A DNA stretch of 64,000 nucleotides from Diphasiastrum complanatum (GCA_029204225.1 CM055109.1:7315768-7379767), one strand, 5' to 3'; shown: positions 50,108-61,620, counted from the stretch's first letter. Program-made: numbers and translations. The notes: generated by a model not told the origin, from the letters alone.

Positions 50108-50559
50108 CTTGTTTTGGAGGAGAGGAAGGAGTTGGTCTAAAGTACTCTACAAATTTGTCATATGTGTCCCGTAGCCTGAATACAATATTGAAATCCTTGG
50201 GCATAATGGTCACCCTCTTGGCATGGACAGTTGCAACAACACTATCTGAAAAAAATTCACTTGAAAATTCTCATATGCAGTGTGCAAATCTCAATTGCCA
50301 TTACAGTCCATCTCACATGTGCAGATAGACTTTTTGTAACCTGCTTGATGGATTTCTATACATGAGCTTTCGGAATCAGAAGATTATTGGTCTTCTGTGG
50401 CTTCTGAATATCCTTCAACTAGGGAGGGTCTCTTCGTCTGCCCCTTGGCCTAGGAGGAGGTGGTGGTGGACGAGGCGGTGGTGGTGGATTTCCCTGACCT
50501 CCTCCTGTGATTGGATTTTCACCAGGGTAGATTCGTGTTGTTTTCTTAGTCCGCGTCAT
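50055..50559 (-). pseudogene. Histone H3-family copy (CENH3-like), degenerate
   Basis: Minus-strand sequence aligns along a whole H3. ATG at 50559 gives MTRTKKTTR, like the H3 tail start M(A/T)RTK. A Gly/Pro/Arg stretch ends in RPRGRRRDPP and a TAG. Next comes LKDIQKPQKTNNLLIPKA (50418-50365), like the aN/a1 segment L(K/R)EIRxxQKxTNLLIPxA of centromeric H3. A second TAG follows, then RWT and an a2-length segment, another stop, and a frameshift at an A7 run (50249-50255). The best part is SDSVVATVHAKRVTIMPKD, containing the H3 invariant HAKRVTIMPKD (50224-50192). It continues FNIVFRLRDTYDKF and a Pro-rich tail to a TGA at 50055. RWT to SDS spans the same length as in CENH3. NLLIP, RWT and SDS favour CENH3 over canonical H3. 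It has no introns and three stops, so it is probably a pseudogene. Confidence 0.7.
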
Positions 50560-50700
50560 TACTATCCAATATCGGATCAACGCGTGAACAAGGAGAACTC
50601 AGGATCAAAAGTCAAGTCGAGTGCATTGAACCGATACTTGAACTTAAACCAAACCGATACCTGAGAGCGGATGGATGCGCGCGAGTAAAAGTAGAATGTA
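50560..50700. other. Upstream region of the H3-like copy
   Basis: Contains ATATCGGATCAACGCGTG (50570-50587) a few bases before the H3-like start, one of a family of similar motifs in 48.9-53.6 kb. It ends in the four bases TGTA that also follow the solo LTR. Confidence 0.5.
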
Positions 50701-51913
50701 TGTTGGATTTATCTCTTCTACTCTCCTAGATTCCATTTTAATCCGCCTCCATTCATGCTGCATTTTTACTCACTTTGTCACACAGTCTGCATATTTACAT
50801 GTAAAATAAGACAGACGAATAAAACGCGACTGTCTGCATAAATACTTCTCACAGACGAAGAAAAGGCGAAAAACGCGACACTGTGTTTTTACACGCGTTT
50901 TGTAACAGGCGAAAAAGGCGACACTGCCTTACAAAATGCCAAAGGTGCCCTAGGAAAAGCGATGGCACCTTGTAAATCAAATCGTAAGGCATTTCGTTAG
51001 GGTGACACATTTTTCGCATCTTCACCAACGTTCATTTTAACAAAAGCTGACGTCACGGCCTTCTCACGCTCATCCCATGAAACTGTGCAACATATCTGAC
51101 AACGACAATAGCCACCCACGATATCCTACAGACAACACATCCACTTTGTACTTTCTTCATCTGCACACCTGTAAAATTATGTATAGATATTGAATACCAT
51201 TTGCGTATATAGAGAAGAGGATCATCAAGCAAGTGTGTGTAAAATAATAGCATCAGAAGCTTATCAGAGATAGACGAAGTAGATGCCCTGTGCATTGATT
51301 CTTTATTGTCAGTAATAGGTTCATTCATTTACAGATTGGATTAGCTTTGTAGAGCATACAGTTTCGTCCGCTATTGTCTTGTGCTCTACCGCATTATTGA
51401 CATGTATATTTCGCTATACTTAATCTGATAACAGCTCTTTCGTTCTGCGTTCAGATTTGTGTCATATTGTTATGCTTATTTTCATTGTCTGGCTCTCTTG
51501 TTGTCAATTTGGTAATCTGTTCTTAGCAAGTTATTATTAGTCTAGCTGTTCGTGACTAATATTTAGTCTTGTCTTTCGCGAATCATTCGCGACTGATTAT
51601 CAGTCAAGCTTAGTCTAGCTCTTTTGTGAATCATTCACAACTAATAATTTGTCTAGCTATTTGCCACAAATTATTCTTCTGATGTTTTGTTGCTTAATGT
51701 TTGGCTACGTAATCAGAACGACCATGATGTCTATCACTAACGTTCTGTTCATTTCTGATAGGCGTAGTCATGCTTAGGGAAGAAGTAATATAGCTCATTC
51801 CGCTGCGCACAAACACATTTCATTCGAGTTCGTTTCTTGTTCGAGTTTTGAGTTCGTCTTCTTTTTGAGCTATTTTTGTCTCTCACACTTACACACTCTC
51901 CTTCTTCCCAACA
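50701..51913 (+). mobile_element. Probable solo LTR of a copia element
   Basis: Starts TGTTGGATTT and ends CCCAACA, with TGTA on both sides (50697-50700 and 51914-51917). It shares an ordered block with the LTR at 28186 (GACACTGTGTTTTTACAC, then ACAGGCGA and a GCCAAAGGTG stretch), so the families are related. No internal element sequence adjoins either end, as expected after recombination between two LTRs. Confidence 0.65.
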
Positions 51914-52339
51914 TGTAAGTAGGTTGCTTCGGGCACACTGAATCGATACCGCATGGAAGTAGAGAACGATGAGAACTTTAAACAAAAAGTTTTAAGCGTC
52001 GTCCATCTGTATATATAGTGCAAATTCGAAATGATTGCATACGTGGTGGTTTGGAATTCCAAGGCTCGGATTACGGTGATGATTACTTCGAGATATTCAG
52101 AGGCTTGTCAATCAAATCCAATTAAATATCCATCGGTCATCAAAATGATTAGTCGATATGGCTAATGACGACCACAATTAATTTCTACAAAAGTATGGTC
52201 ACATCTACAATCAATTCTACAAAAGTATGGTCACATCTACAATCAATTTCTGAGATTGACAAGATTATGCTATAAATATCTAACCTTTTTTTATATCCAA
52301 TCATTATAATTTCGAAAAATTCCAACAGCCATTATTTCA
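51914..52339. other. No gene seen
   Basis: AT-rich sequence. Includes a 32-bp duplication at 52183-52214 and 52215-52246 around TATGGTCACATCTACAATCA. Confidence 0.6.
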
Positions 52340-52850
52340 TCCAAGAATGAATCAATGCGCATATACTGCATGTGTAAACCGAAGAGGCTATTTTTGCGCA
52401 CTGCACCAATATTGGATGGTAATATGAATGATCAGAACTTGAATCGATAGATTCTTCTTAGCTTTAGACAGTATGAAGAGTCTACCGAATTAAGCTTTGA
52501 TCATGCATAATGTCGTCCAATAATTTCGACAATTTTCAAATTTTTTTTTTCTTGCAATAGAGATTTGAAGCGCGTAGTCCAAGTGGAAAATCACTTTCTT
52601 CTCCCAAGCACGCTGATCCGATATCTAAGACGCACTGGAAATATATTGGAACACAATATGAATCATCAAAGCTTGCTTCGACAGATTTTTTTCAGGATGT
52701 ATGAGGAATCTCCCGAAGCAAGCTTTGATTATTCATAATGCATTCCAATAGTGAATCAACGCGCGTAGTCCAAGTTGAAAAATCTTTTTTTTTGGGACGA
52801 ATGCGCTGATCTGATATCCGATTCGTCATACTGGAGTATCTCATCAACGC
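52340..52850. repeat. Two diverged tandem units, each with a long hairpin
   Basis: Unit hairpins: arms 52428-52450/52482-52504 and 52657-52680/52714-52737, loops about 31-33 nt. Both arms are built on ATCA(A/G)A(G/A)CTTG.TTCG. Each hairpin is followed by CGCGTAGTCCAAGT (52571 and 52762) and CTGATC(C/T)GATATC. Spacing is about 190-230 bp. No coding sequence. Confidence 0.8.
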
Positions 52851-53575
52851 ACGCCTATTTGATTCGTTCCGGTGAAGCACTTGTCCACTTGCGTGGAATT
52901 AATATTGGCTCTTTCAAAATGCTCCGCCTTATGAGAATGTTCTGAATGAACAATTATCTCAAAAGAAAAAATTACGTCTTTACGGTGCTTAAATAGGACG
53001 AGAGACTGTAATAATTGCCCTCATACACGTGATTCAATGATGTCTATTTAATATTTGTTTAGTATTTGTTTAATGATGATTCGGAGAGGCTAGTGATAGA
53101 CTATTTAATGTATTCTGGCGCAAGTACAAATTTTAGGGTCAGGGCTAATGATGATTCGGAGAATCTAGTGATAGACTATTTAATGTATTCCGGCATAGGT
53201 ACGAATTTGTCTCACTCTGATTGGTGGATATATATAGGCTGAGTTCCTCAATTCAATATCTAACAAATGTATGGTTGTGATCAACATGAATAGGCTATAA
53301 ATATGGGCACCACTTTTCATATTTTGATTCTGTGATTTTTTTTTTCTTCTGAATTCCCTCGTCATTTTGTTTTCTTTCTTTCTCATGATATCGAATCGAC
53401 GCGCGCCTTCAAATACAATGCACAGTCGGATTCATTTAGGCGCGCTGAAGTGATATCAGCCTCTTCTGACATGTGCTTGCGAAAAATTTCAGTCTCATCA
53501 GAACGATATCAGATCAACGCGTGCACTGTTGTTCAGTCCTCGACTGAAATCATTCAGTCGCATTAAACTGATATC
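52851..53575. other. No gene seen; tandem duplication and recurrent motif
   Basis: Contains a 75-bp duplication starting at 53071 and 53146 (TAATGATGATTCGGAGA) and several GATATC/GCGCG motifs at 53387-53405, 53440-53460 and 53505-53525. Confidence 0.6.
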
Positions 53576-54048
53576 ATGTTCAATATGGCTAGTTCTTCCA
53601 TGTCCTCAAATAACAAACTTTTAGATTTTTTGAATGCCAGTGACATTCCATCTGCGAAATTAGAGTATTTTTGCAGTATTCTTTTTGCTCCCTTCGATAT
53701 CGATGAGCTAGTTTATGAGAATCGTTATAATTTAATTTCTCTTCTTGATATTTTTTCTTAGATTATTAGATATTGTCTTAGGAATATGTCTTGACAATAT
53801 CTTTCATTTCAAAACAAGGCAAGGTTGTCCATCACAGGTGGAGTTATTAACTATGACTAGCAAGGCACATGCTCGAATCTTACCCGCTATGTATTGACAT
53901 CTTGATTCTTAGTGTTACCCAAATAAAGTTGTGGCTATATATGTTGTGTATATGATAGTTTTTGTTTCGTTTTTGAGGACCTTATGCATTCCCAACCATC
54001 CTCTAAGCATAAACACAATAGAAAGTACTCTAACCTGCATGACCATTT

Positions 54049-54117
<69 letters not shown>

Positions 54118-54846
54118 GGTATCCACAAAAGAATATGTCGCCTTCTAATCAAAGGAATGGCTTTTGTCTTTTACATATTTGCTAAAATCTCAGATGATGA
54201 GTCTGTTGAATCTTTTATTATTCCATTGATTGAAGCATCTGCATCTGCTCCAGTGGATGTAGATAATGCAGATACTAATATATGGGATGAAACTGAAATA
54301 CCTATGGCTTCAGATTATTAGAAAACTCTCCCTCGTTCTATAATCCTCTCTGATTCTCTTCCATCTATCTCTTGTTAATCAATTAACTCTACTCGATATT
54401 CCCTTATATTTTTTAAATAATAGACTTTGCCTATAGAGGAGGAATTTTTGGAATTCCAAAAAAAATATCTCTCAAGGACTCGATATATCCCCTCCGAAAA
54501 TGTAGAGGCCATTGGAGGACATGACATTAGCAAAGCAAACATTGTTGAATACGATGATTATGATCTGGTACGTAGATATTATATTAATATTCCATGCTAG
54601 TAGGTAAATAAGTTTTTCAATAATACGAACCTCAGCATGCAATGTGCATATGTGAACATTTTTTTGTTTTTCAAAGCAATCATTCTTTGATTCTTAGCAT
54701 GCTATATTGTGATTTGGCCATAAAATCTTGTACTAGATTTTGACATTCAATCTAGAATCAATTTATGTGCTAAACACAAAGCTTAACAAGATCATTCACA
54801 CTTGAGGATCATTCCCCACACATGTGAGCTTGCTAAAATTTTATCA
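53576..54846. other. Unassigned; includes AT microsatellite and the end of a copia 5' LTR
   Basis: A 61-codon plus frame at 53576-53761 has no known domain. The segment just before 54847 must be the 5' LTR of the copia element whose primer site is there, but its left end cannot be fixed. Confidence 0.4.
54052..54114. repeat. (AT)n microsatellite
   Basis: About 31 AT units. Confidence 0.98.
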
Positions 54847-54858
54847 TGGTATCAGAGC
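54847..54858 (+). promoter_or_regulatory. Copia primer-binding site (initiator tRNA-Met)
   Basis: TGGTATCAGAGC, an exact copy of the common plant copia primer site, preceded by an LTR-like ...ATCA end. Confidence 0.9.
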
Positions 54859-55615
54859 CAAATTAAGCTTTGCATGCTATTATCTCTGTATGTGCAAGAA
54901 TTTGTGAGCCCAATTCAAGCAAAAAAAGTTGTTTATCACTTTTCTTTACCTTTCCTTGAAAAGTGTTTGGATCAAAGAGGATAGAATCAAGATTTTTAGA
55001 TCAGAATTGACATTGTACGAAATTTTGGAATTTCGCACTTGTGAAAATTAGAGATTTTCAGACCTCTTTATTTCCTTCATCATTGGTCCAAAGATATTGA
55101 TGTTATAGCTTGATGGAAAGCTTATAAGGAGTACTTTCCATTGCAATTGATCTGAAATCAATCTGATGTGTCTATCAAGAGTTATAAGCTCTTAAAAAGG
55201 GTAGGGAGAGGTCCAAAATCCGAGTGACCATTTTTTGATTTGATTCAATTTAGCTTGATTCACAATCCATTGTTTTGAGTAATCAATACAAGAAACTGTA
55301 GACCAAGACAAAATTTGGAGTCATTGAACACTTTGAGCCTTCTTTGAATCATTGTGTTTTCTTTTGTAGCATCTAACACGTGCCAAAAGTAGAATCGAAA
55401 CTTGTCTATACTCCTCAATTCATTTTGAGAGATTGATCTAGATTATCTTGTTTTGTGAAATATTTGACATCTATCTCAAATACAGTTGCAAGTTTTTCAC
55501 ATAGGATTGGTAGCACACCCTTGAAAATTCCTATAGTGAAAGAGAGTAGCAACATCAAGTCTGTTTGGAACAAGCTCAAACATATAATTGTCCAATAACA
55601 AGAAGTCTTCACAAT

Positions 55616-56428
55616 ATGGCACCTGTAGGAGGATATCTCTTAGAACCAAGTGAAAGACTAAGTACCCCCAATTATTCACTATGGAAGATTAGGATGGAGT
55701 CTGTTCTTATACTCCAGGATGTTATGGACATAGTACTTGGTATTGAGGAGGAGCCTCAAGCACAACTTGAAATACCAAAGTATAGGAAGAGAGCTAGAAT
55801 GGCTCTACACTTCATTAAAATGAATGTCTCTAATGAAATTATAAGAGAAATAGGATCTTGCACCGCTGCTAAAGAAGCTTGAGATGCACTTAAGTCAATC
55901 TATGAAGCTAAGAACACTTCTAGAATACTCACTCTTACAAATCATATTTTTCAAAGTTTTCAAAGAAGTGAGGAGAGTGCATCAAATTATGTTCTAAGAG
56001 TAAAAGATCTTCATAGGGAGCTTGCTTGTGTTGGTGTCACAATCAATCAAGATGATCTAGTACAAGTCATTCTTAATGGCTTAAAAGAAGACTATGATAA
56101 TCTTGTTCAATCCTTTGCCATAAAGGAGGAGTTGCCAATTTGGAGACTCTTCAAGGAATTTTCATCTCTGAAGAAGCAAGGCAAAGTTACAAACTTTCAA
56201 GGATGAACAAACTCGAGCATAACTCTCTTTGTCAAGGACGAGCATAAAGGGAGGAGCAAGAACCAATTTTCTCAAGCTTTCAACAAAGACAAAATCAAGG
56301 ACAAAGACAAAGATGGAGAAGAGAATGACTCAACTCATCCTTCTACTTCCAAGACCAAGAAGAAAAAAGTCAAGTGTTTCTTTTGCGGCAAGAAGGGGCA
56401 CTATGCCTCTAATTGCTTCAAAAAGTAA
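55616..56428 (+). pseudogene. Copia gag, nearly intact
   Basis: ATG at 55616 begins MAPVGGYLLEPSERLSTPNY, then SLWKIRMESVLILQDVMDIV, the usual gag start. The capsid-like domain follows (ARMALHFIKMNVSNEIIREI, TSRILTLTNHIFQSFQRSEE, VILNGLKEDYDNLVQSFA). A basic linker leads to a perfect zinc knuckle, CFFCGKKGHYASNC (56376-56417). Inactivating changes are few: a TGA at 55880-55882, a frame slip near 56200 and a TAA after FKK at 56426. It is one of the better-preserved gag genes here and is read with the protease that follows. Confidence 0.9.
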
Positions 56429-57049
56429 AATAAACTCAAACAAGCAAATCTCTCTAATGAGAAAGAAGAAGACTTTATTGCAAGTGATGGAGAAGGATCC
56501 CTCATGGTGTCAAGCTTTTCTTCAACACCCTTCAAGAAGGATGGAGCATGGTACATCGATAGTGGTGCCTCATCACATATGTGTTGTTCAAAGGAGTCTT
56601 TTGACTCTATTGTACCTTATAAAGGACTTAAAAGATCTATTTATACAGCAAATGATAATGAATGCTCTATTGAAGGAATTGTTCTATCACTTTCCAATGT
56701 TCTTTTTGTTCCTAAGCTTACAAAAAACTTGATAAGTGTTGGAAAGTTGCTTGGTTGTGGTTGTGATGTAAAATTCAATTCCAATACTTGTTTTATTAAG
56801 AAAGGTGATGAGATCCTAGATAATGGATCTAGATATGGTGGCATCTTCAAGTTAAATTCTTATGAGAATGCAAACTTTTGTGATATTGCTCTTATGTTTG
56901 AGGAGGAGTTATGGCATAGAAGGTTGGGGCATCCTAACTATAAATCTATGCTTTCTATGATCAAGAAGGATAAGGCTATTGGCCTACCAAGATCACTTTC
57001 CAAAGATATCAAGCCATGTGAGGCTTGTGCTATTGCAAAATCACATAAG
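56429..57049 (+). pseudogene. Copia protease and GAG-pre-integrase, truncated
   Basis: Open from 56504. The protease has an intact catalytic motif in WYIDSGASSHMCCS (56551-56592). It continues SIYTANDNECSIEGIVLSLS and NVLFVPKLTKNLISVGKLLG. GAG-pre-integrase gives ELWHRRLGHPNYKSMLSMIK and CEACAIAKSHK, the HHCC zinc residues. At about 57050 copia similarity stops abruptly and unrelated DNA follows, so integrase, reverse transcriptase, RNase H and the 3' LTR are missing. Confidence 0.9.
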
Positions 57050-58480
57050 TATTGGTGGTGCAACTTGTTTTGTTACCTTTTGTTGGTGTATGAACGATGG
57101 TCTACTCGGTCTATGATTGATTACGATTGTAGCAGACATGACGGAGGTAGAACACGAGAGGCGATTGCGATAAAAACGATGTCTCTACTAACAGTAAGAA
57201 AAACAATGAACACAATAGTAATTGCGATTTCAGGAACGTGGATTGACTAGGGAACGGAGCTTGTTATCCATTTGGGTTATCAGAGTACGAGTCTGAGACT
57301 GCCATAACAGTAGGATTGCGAAGCATTAGGCGTCTTGGACAGCCATGTGATCCTCTGTCTCTGATAACCGTGTTTGGCAGGATTGTTGGTTTGCTCCTTT
57401 TTGTAACCAAAGATCAGGGACATGGATTGGATCTTGAAGGATTTGAAACCCTTCACACATATCCATCTAGATTTTCCCTAGGAGAAGTTTTAAAGAAGAG
57501 ATCCAAGAAAAAAACTTAAAAGTCCAAAAAAAGGTGTTGCATTATCGTAACCCAATATTGATAATGTCTCACCACATTTTCGTGAATGACTTATCAAAAG
57601 ATCTTCTTCGTTATCAACACTAAGAAGTGACCCATAAATCAAAAAAGGAATTATTGAAGATTTACATAAAAAAAACAATTTAGAAAACAATTGCATTAAC
57701 CATTCATGTGACATCATCCAAGGTCAATGGGTAATAAAAATTACCTACCAAGGAATCACAAGAAATCGGGCTAATCAATGTTTAAGAAATTCACCAATAT
57801 ATTTTTTATAAAGAAATAGCATGCGGGTTTCCGGTTTTGTAAATTTGAGATATCCATAAGGGGTCATGACCAATATCTCAAATTTTCGACAAAACACCCG
57901 TTTTATGACCCATAGTATTTGGCATCAATTACATTTACGGCTTACTACAGTCAACTGATCCAATTAGTTTTAGATCTTCATTTTGGAGGCCCCTGCGTCC
58001 CATACCACAGGTTCTTCCTCCATGAAGGCCCTCCACTTCCTGATCAAAGTGTCTCAAAATCCAGATTTTATATAAAAAATACATAAATTGATTGAAATTA
58101 AAACCACCGGTACCATTGAAGTTCTCGGGAATTTCACATTCCAACTTCAGAGTACCAATTCCAACTCACTTTAGTCTTTACCATTTACTTAATTTTTATG
58201 GTCAGCCAAAAGGATTGTGGGACATGCCCCATTATTCCATGAGTGACAGATTTTGTAATGGGTAAGAATGAGTGGAATAATTCAATTAAGAATGAATTTG
58301 ATTAAGATATTTTGAATGTCCCTTTATCAAATTCCTCGGTTCCTAAAAGAATGGCTTGATTAGAGCCTAAAAAACCAGTTTTTGAATGAGTTCTGCCGTT
58401 GGGCCTTACAATATAACTTTATGCTGAATTCACTCTTGCTTCTTTTCACGATCAAGCTTCTCGTTTAGCCAAAAATCCAC
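57050..58480. other. Unassigned DNA with one hairpin
   Basis: No domain is recognised. A minus-strand 69-codon frame (58144-57935) has mixed composition but no family. A hairpin at 57841-57885 pairs AAATTTGAGATAT with its exact complement, and the flanks extend the pairing imperfectly (CGGGTTTCCGGTTTTGT against ACAAAACACCCG). Confidence 0.4.
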
Positions 58481-58687
58481 TTGCCCCACCCCCTCCTTCC
58501 AAACAGCCAAATTAGAAATTAAAAAATTCTAACCTAAAGCAACTCCCACGCCACCCCTTTCTCCTCACGTTCTCTTTCATCAAAACCGAGCTGGTCAAAA
58601 CCGCGCCAGCTCGATCGGGGCTCCTCCTCTTCTTGCAGCAGCGAGTACACGCCCCCTCCAACCCCGAGCAGGCAACAGAGCACGCGC

Positions 58688-58731
<44 letters not shown>

Positions 58732-58860
58732 CCGCCAAGCAGCGCACTTCCAGATCCCCTATTACATGTGGTTTTCCTGCAGGTGAAAAGAATGTACCTG
58801 TCCCAGTTACAAGGTGCAAACAGAAAAAACAAGAAGAAGACAACTCAGTTCCAGCAAGGC
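58481..58860 (+). other. GC-rich segment resembling a 5' UTR/first exon
   Basis: Base composition changes sharply here: CpG-containing, C-rich DNA with CTCCTCCTCTTCTTGCAGCA and a GA repeat (58691-58728), then a possible exon end at CCTGCAG followed by GTGAAA (58778-58787). This looks like the 5' end of a host gene, but no coding sequence can be joined to it. Confidence 0.3.
58691..58728. repeat. (GA)n microsatellite
   Basis: About 19 GA units. Confidence 0.97.
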
Positions 58861-59588
58861 TTTCCTGCAAGCAAACTTCTGGTTTTTCAATTTGTTTAAC
58901 GTTTATATTGTAGCCACCCACTGGTGTTTTATAGGGATCCCTGGAGGCAAGGACTTCTAGCCATTTCCACAACTATGAAACAATCTATTAGGTAGATCTG
59001 AGAAAGCAAAAACGTGCTTTGAAAGAATAGGTTGTTTCATTATTCCAAAATCCTATAGACTAACACTTGTTTTGTTCTTGTTCCTTGCAAAGTTAGGGCA
59101 AAAGAAAGCAAATTCTAATTAGCTTTTACTCACTTTGAAACAGAAATCGTGTTTCATAATGAAAGCAGAATCTTGCTTTCAGAGAACATTTGCAAACAAG
59201 AACAAAACTAATGCCTACAAGAAGCTTTGGTTGTTTTTTGGTACTCTTTTCAAATTTAACCAAATCACAGTACAAGACTTGTGGAAGTTATGCAAAGCAA
59301 GTTTGAATACCAAAAAATACATTTGGTAATAATTTTTATGGTAAAACAAACTGGTTTCAGCATTAAAGAATGTAGACAATCATTCTTAAATAGTGTTTCC
59401 AATTTATGCCAAAGGGACTATGTCCTAAATGGCCTTGAAAGATAGGAAACAATCAAAAGTTGAAAGCACTCCGTCACTTACAAAAGAAAGCGGTAATCCA
59501 GCATTCAACCCTCTGCCATGTAGTGTCGTCAATGTGTATAAGGTTCGAATGCTGGGAGCGTCAACCCCGCCTTCACTTGCATAGCAAA

Positions 59589-59590
<2 letters not shown>
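58861..59590. other. No gene seen
   Basis: AT-rich sequence with repeated CAAAGCAAG/GAAAGCA-type words; no domain. Confidence 0.4.
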
Positions 59591-59640
<50 letters not shown>

Positions 59641-59699
59641 CCTATGTTGAGAAAGGCTTTGGGGGCTTGAGCACCTACCCAAAGCTATTCTATCCCAAC

Positions 59700-59742
<43 letters not shown>
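59591..59742. repeat. Two (GA)n microsatellites
   Basis: 59592-59638 and 59702-59742, separated by 63 bp of ordinary sequence, just left of the 59815 direct repeat. Confidence 0.97.
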
Positions 59743-59745
<3 letters not shown>

Positions 59746-59814
59746 GAAGTGAGACCAGCAAAGTTTTATTAAGAAGAAGATGGAAGATGATACAATACAA
59801 AGGAAATGGCTCCG

Positions 59815-60236
59815 TCTTATAGATTTAGAGGTGAGCCTCCTTCACTCTCATTGGCCACTTCATTGGGGCAAGGATTCTAATCCAAGCCTTTCAAAGAAAC
59901 ACAACTTAAATCTAATGGTGCTAAGAAAGCACAAGGCCACTCACATGATTCATGTGAGTTTTAATTTGGGCCCTTTTAGCTTTTTTATTAACAACTTGAC
60001 TTAGGGCCTCTAATGTCATTTTAGATTTTTAAGCCCCTAGTCACTTATTCCTAGGAATTACAACTTGCTACTTGTGCTCATTGGGTTGGGCTTATATGCG
60101 CAGGATGCCAGTGCCCTCGCACTTATTACCCTACTTGTACAGTACTATGGTGGGGCCCACTTGGTAATGCTTGGCCAACAATATTTTAAGTGGTGGGACC
60201 CACTTGTTTATTATCGTACAGCAAATACCCACAACA
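59815..60236 (-). repeat. Terminal direct repeat, left (3' LTR in element sense)
   Basis: Matches 61621-62039 from CTTATAGATTTAGAGGTGAG to TACCCACAACA. Confidence 0.85.
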
Positions 60237-60427
60237 GGGTCCTCGGCCCGAAGTAGTGCCGGTCCCTCGGCACTATGCCTGCATTTGTCGTGGACGGGCG
60301 CTGTTGTCGATTCGTTTATTGTTGGGACATGGATGCTTCAGAAAAAGCGTGGATAGAATTCGCTTACGTAAAACCTGAGGCTTTATTGATTGTTGATGCG
60401 CAGCAAGAACTTGGACTTGCCAGATTC

Positions 60428-61497
60428 TCAATAATACCCATAAGGGTCTGGTGGCCATGCTGGATAACCTTGTTTATCGACAATCGAATAGTCGAGCCAT
60501 TCCATCAGAGTATCCCAAAATATAACTTGCTGAGATTGCTCCTCATAGATTGGCACAACTTGTTCTAATGTCCTAGACTCCCCCAATTCATAATGTGGAT
60601 ACGACGTGCTTGTTTGACTACTTTGTATATCCAGATATTCGTGGTATGCTTGAACTTGAATACTCTCTTCCGCAGTCAATCTTACAAATGGAGGACAAGG
60701 TTTTGCAAATCATTGTTCGCGATGGTGCTTGCGGGACTGGAGGCCTATTTTGGGCTTGGATTCCTTGGATTTGGCCTTTGAAGAATGGATATACCCAGGT
60801 TTGGCGTTGGCTTGGGCTGCTGCATTGTGGAACAATGAGACTTTGGTTGAATCTTGCTCGTTGAAGGGCAATCATCAACTTTAGTCTTTCCCTGATCATT
60901 GCACTTCCCATTTGAAGGCTACATGATTGTGCTTTTCCTTGGATCTTGTGCTGATCTGCCTTCTCGTCGTTCCGTTGACACAAGTTCCCTGAGAGATTCA
61001 TCACTAAGAAATCTTTGTAATGTTTGCTTCAAGAGACTTGGTAAAATCCGTTGGACTTCGTCGGTTGCCAATTTCTTGACTTTCTCAGTTACCATTGGCT
61101 TTATAGATTCTACTAGCTATGTCTTCTGTGATGTTGATGTTGCTTGTCTACTCGAGGGTATCTTTGCATATTTTGGGACTTTTGCCAGATTGTCTTCTTT
61201 GTCACTCGTTCACAACTCGGTGGCACTAAGATTTTTCTTTTATAGTGCGTTCGAGGTGGAAGGGTCACCGTAGGTGCATGTCGGTCTACATAGGCCAAGT
61301 GCAAGTGACGCATATGATGCTAATTTTGCCATACCAGATCTGATCCTTTTGGGCAGTCCAACATAGTATTTTGTCATGATGATATGTTCAAGAATCGGAC
61401 AATCCTTCACTAGATGGAAGATCCGATAGGTGTAGTTTCGGATTGTTTCATCAGAGAACTTCTTTAGTTTAAATAATCCTGCAATGGCGGTCTCCAT
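60428..61497 (-). pseudogene. Gag of the TR-GAG-like element, frame-broken
   Basis: The best part is 61497-61240: METAIAGLFKLKKFSDETIR, then NYTYRIFHLVKDCPILEHII and MTKYYVGLPKRIRSGMAKLA, the helical end of a retrotransposon gag domain. Frameshifts follow. The C-terminal part (60679-60428) is Gln/Ser/Tyr-rich (MTAEESIQVQAYHEYLDIQS ... WPPDPYGYY) and stops 190 bp before the left repeat. No protease, polymerase or integrase motif is present in any frame between the repeats. Confidence 0.7.
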
Positions 61498-61620
61498 AGC
61501 TCAGCACTAGAATGTCGCAAAGTAGCCACATGGTGGATTGCTTCAAGGTCCACTGTTGGTGTCAGTGGTGTGGGTAGTTCAGGGGGGGTTGTCACGCCAG
61601 AGCATGTGCGTGGCAATGCT

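Noticed and set aside
54047-54126. Tyr/Ile repeat frames
   Set aside because: Translation of the (AT)n microsatellite.
58512-58972. Ser/Leu- and Glu/Arg-rich frames near GA repeats
   Set aside because: Produced by the (GA)n repeat; no domain.
59538-59556. GGTTCGAATGCTGG resembling a tRNA B box
   Set aside because: No matching A box or cloverleaf could be drawn around it.
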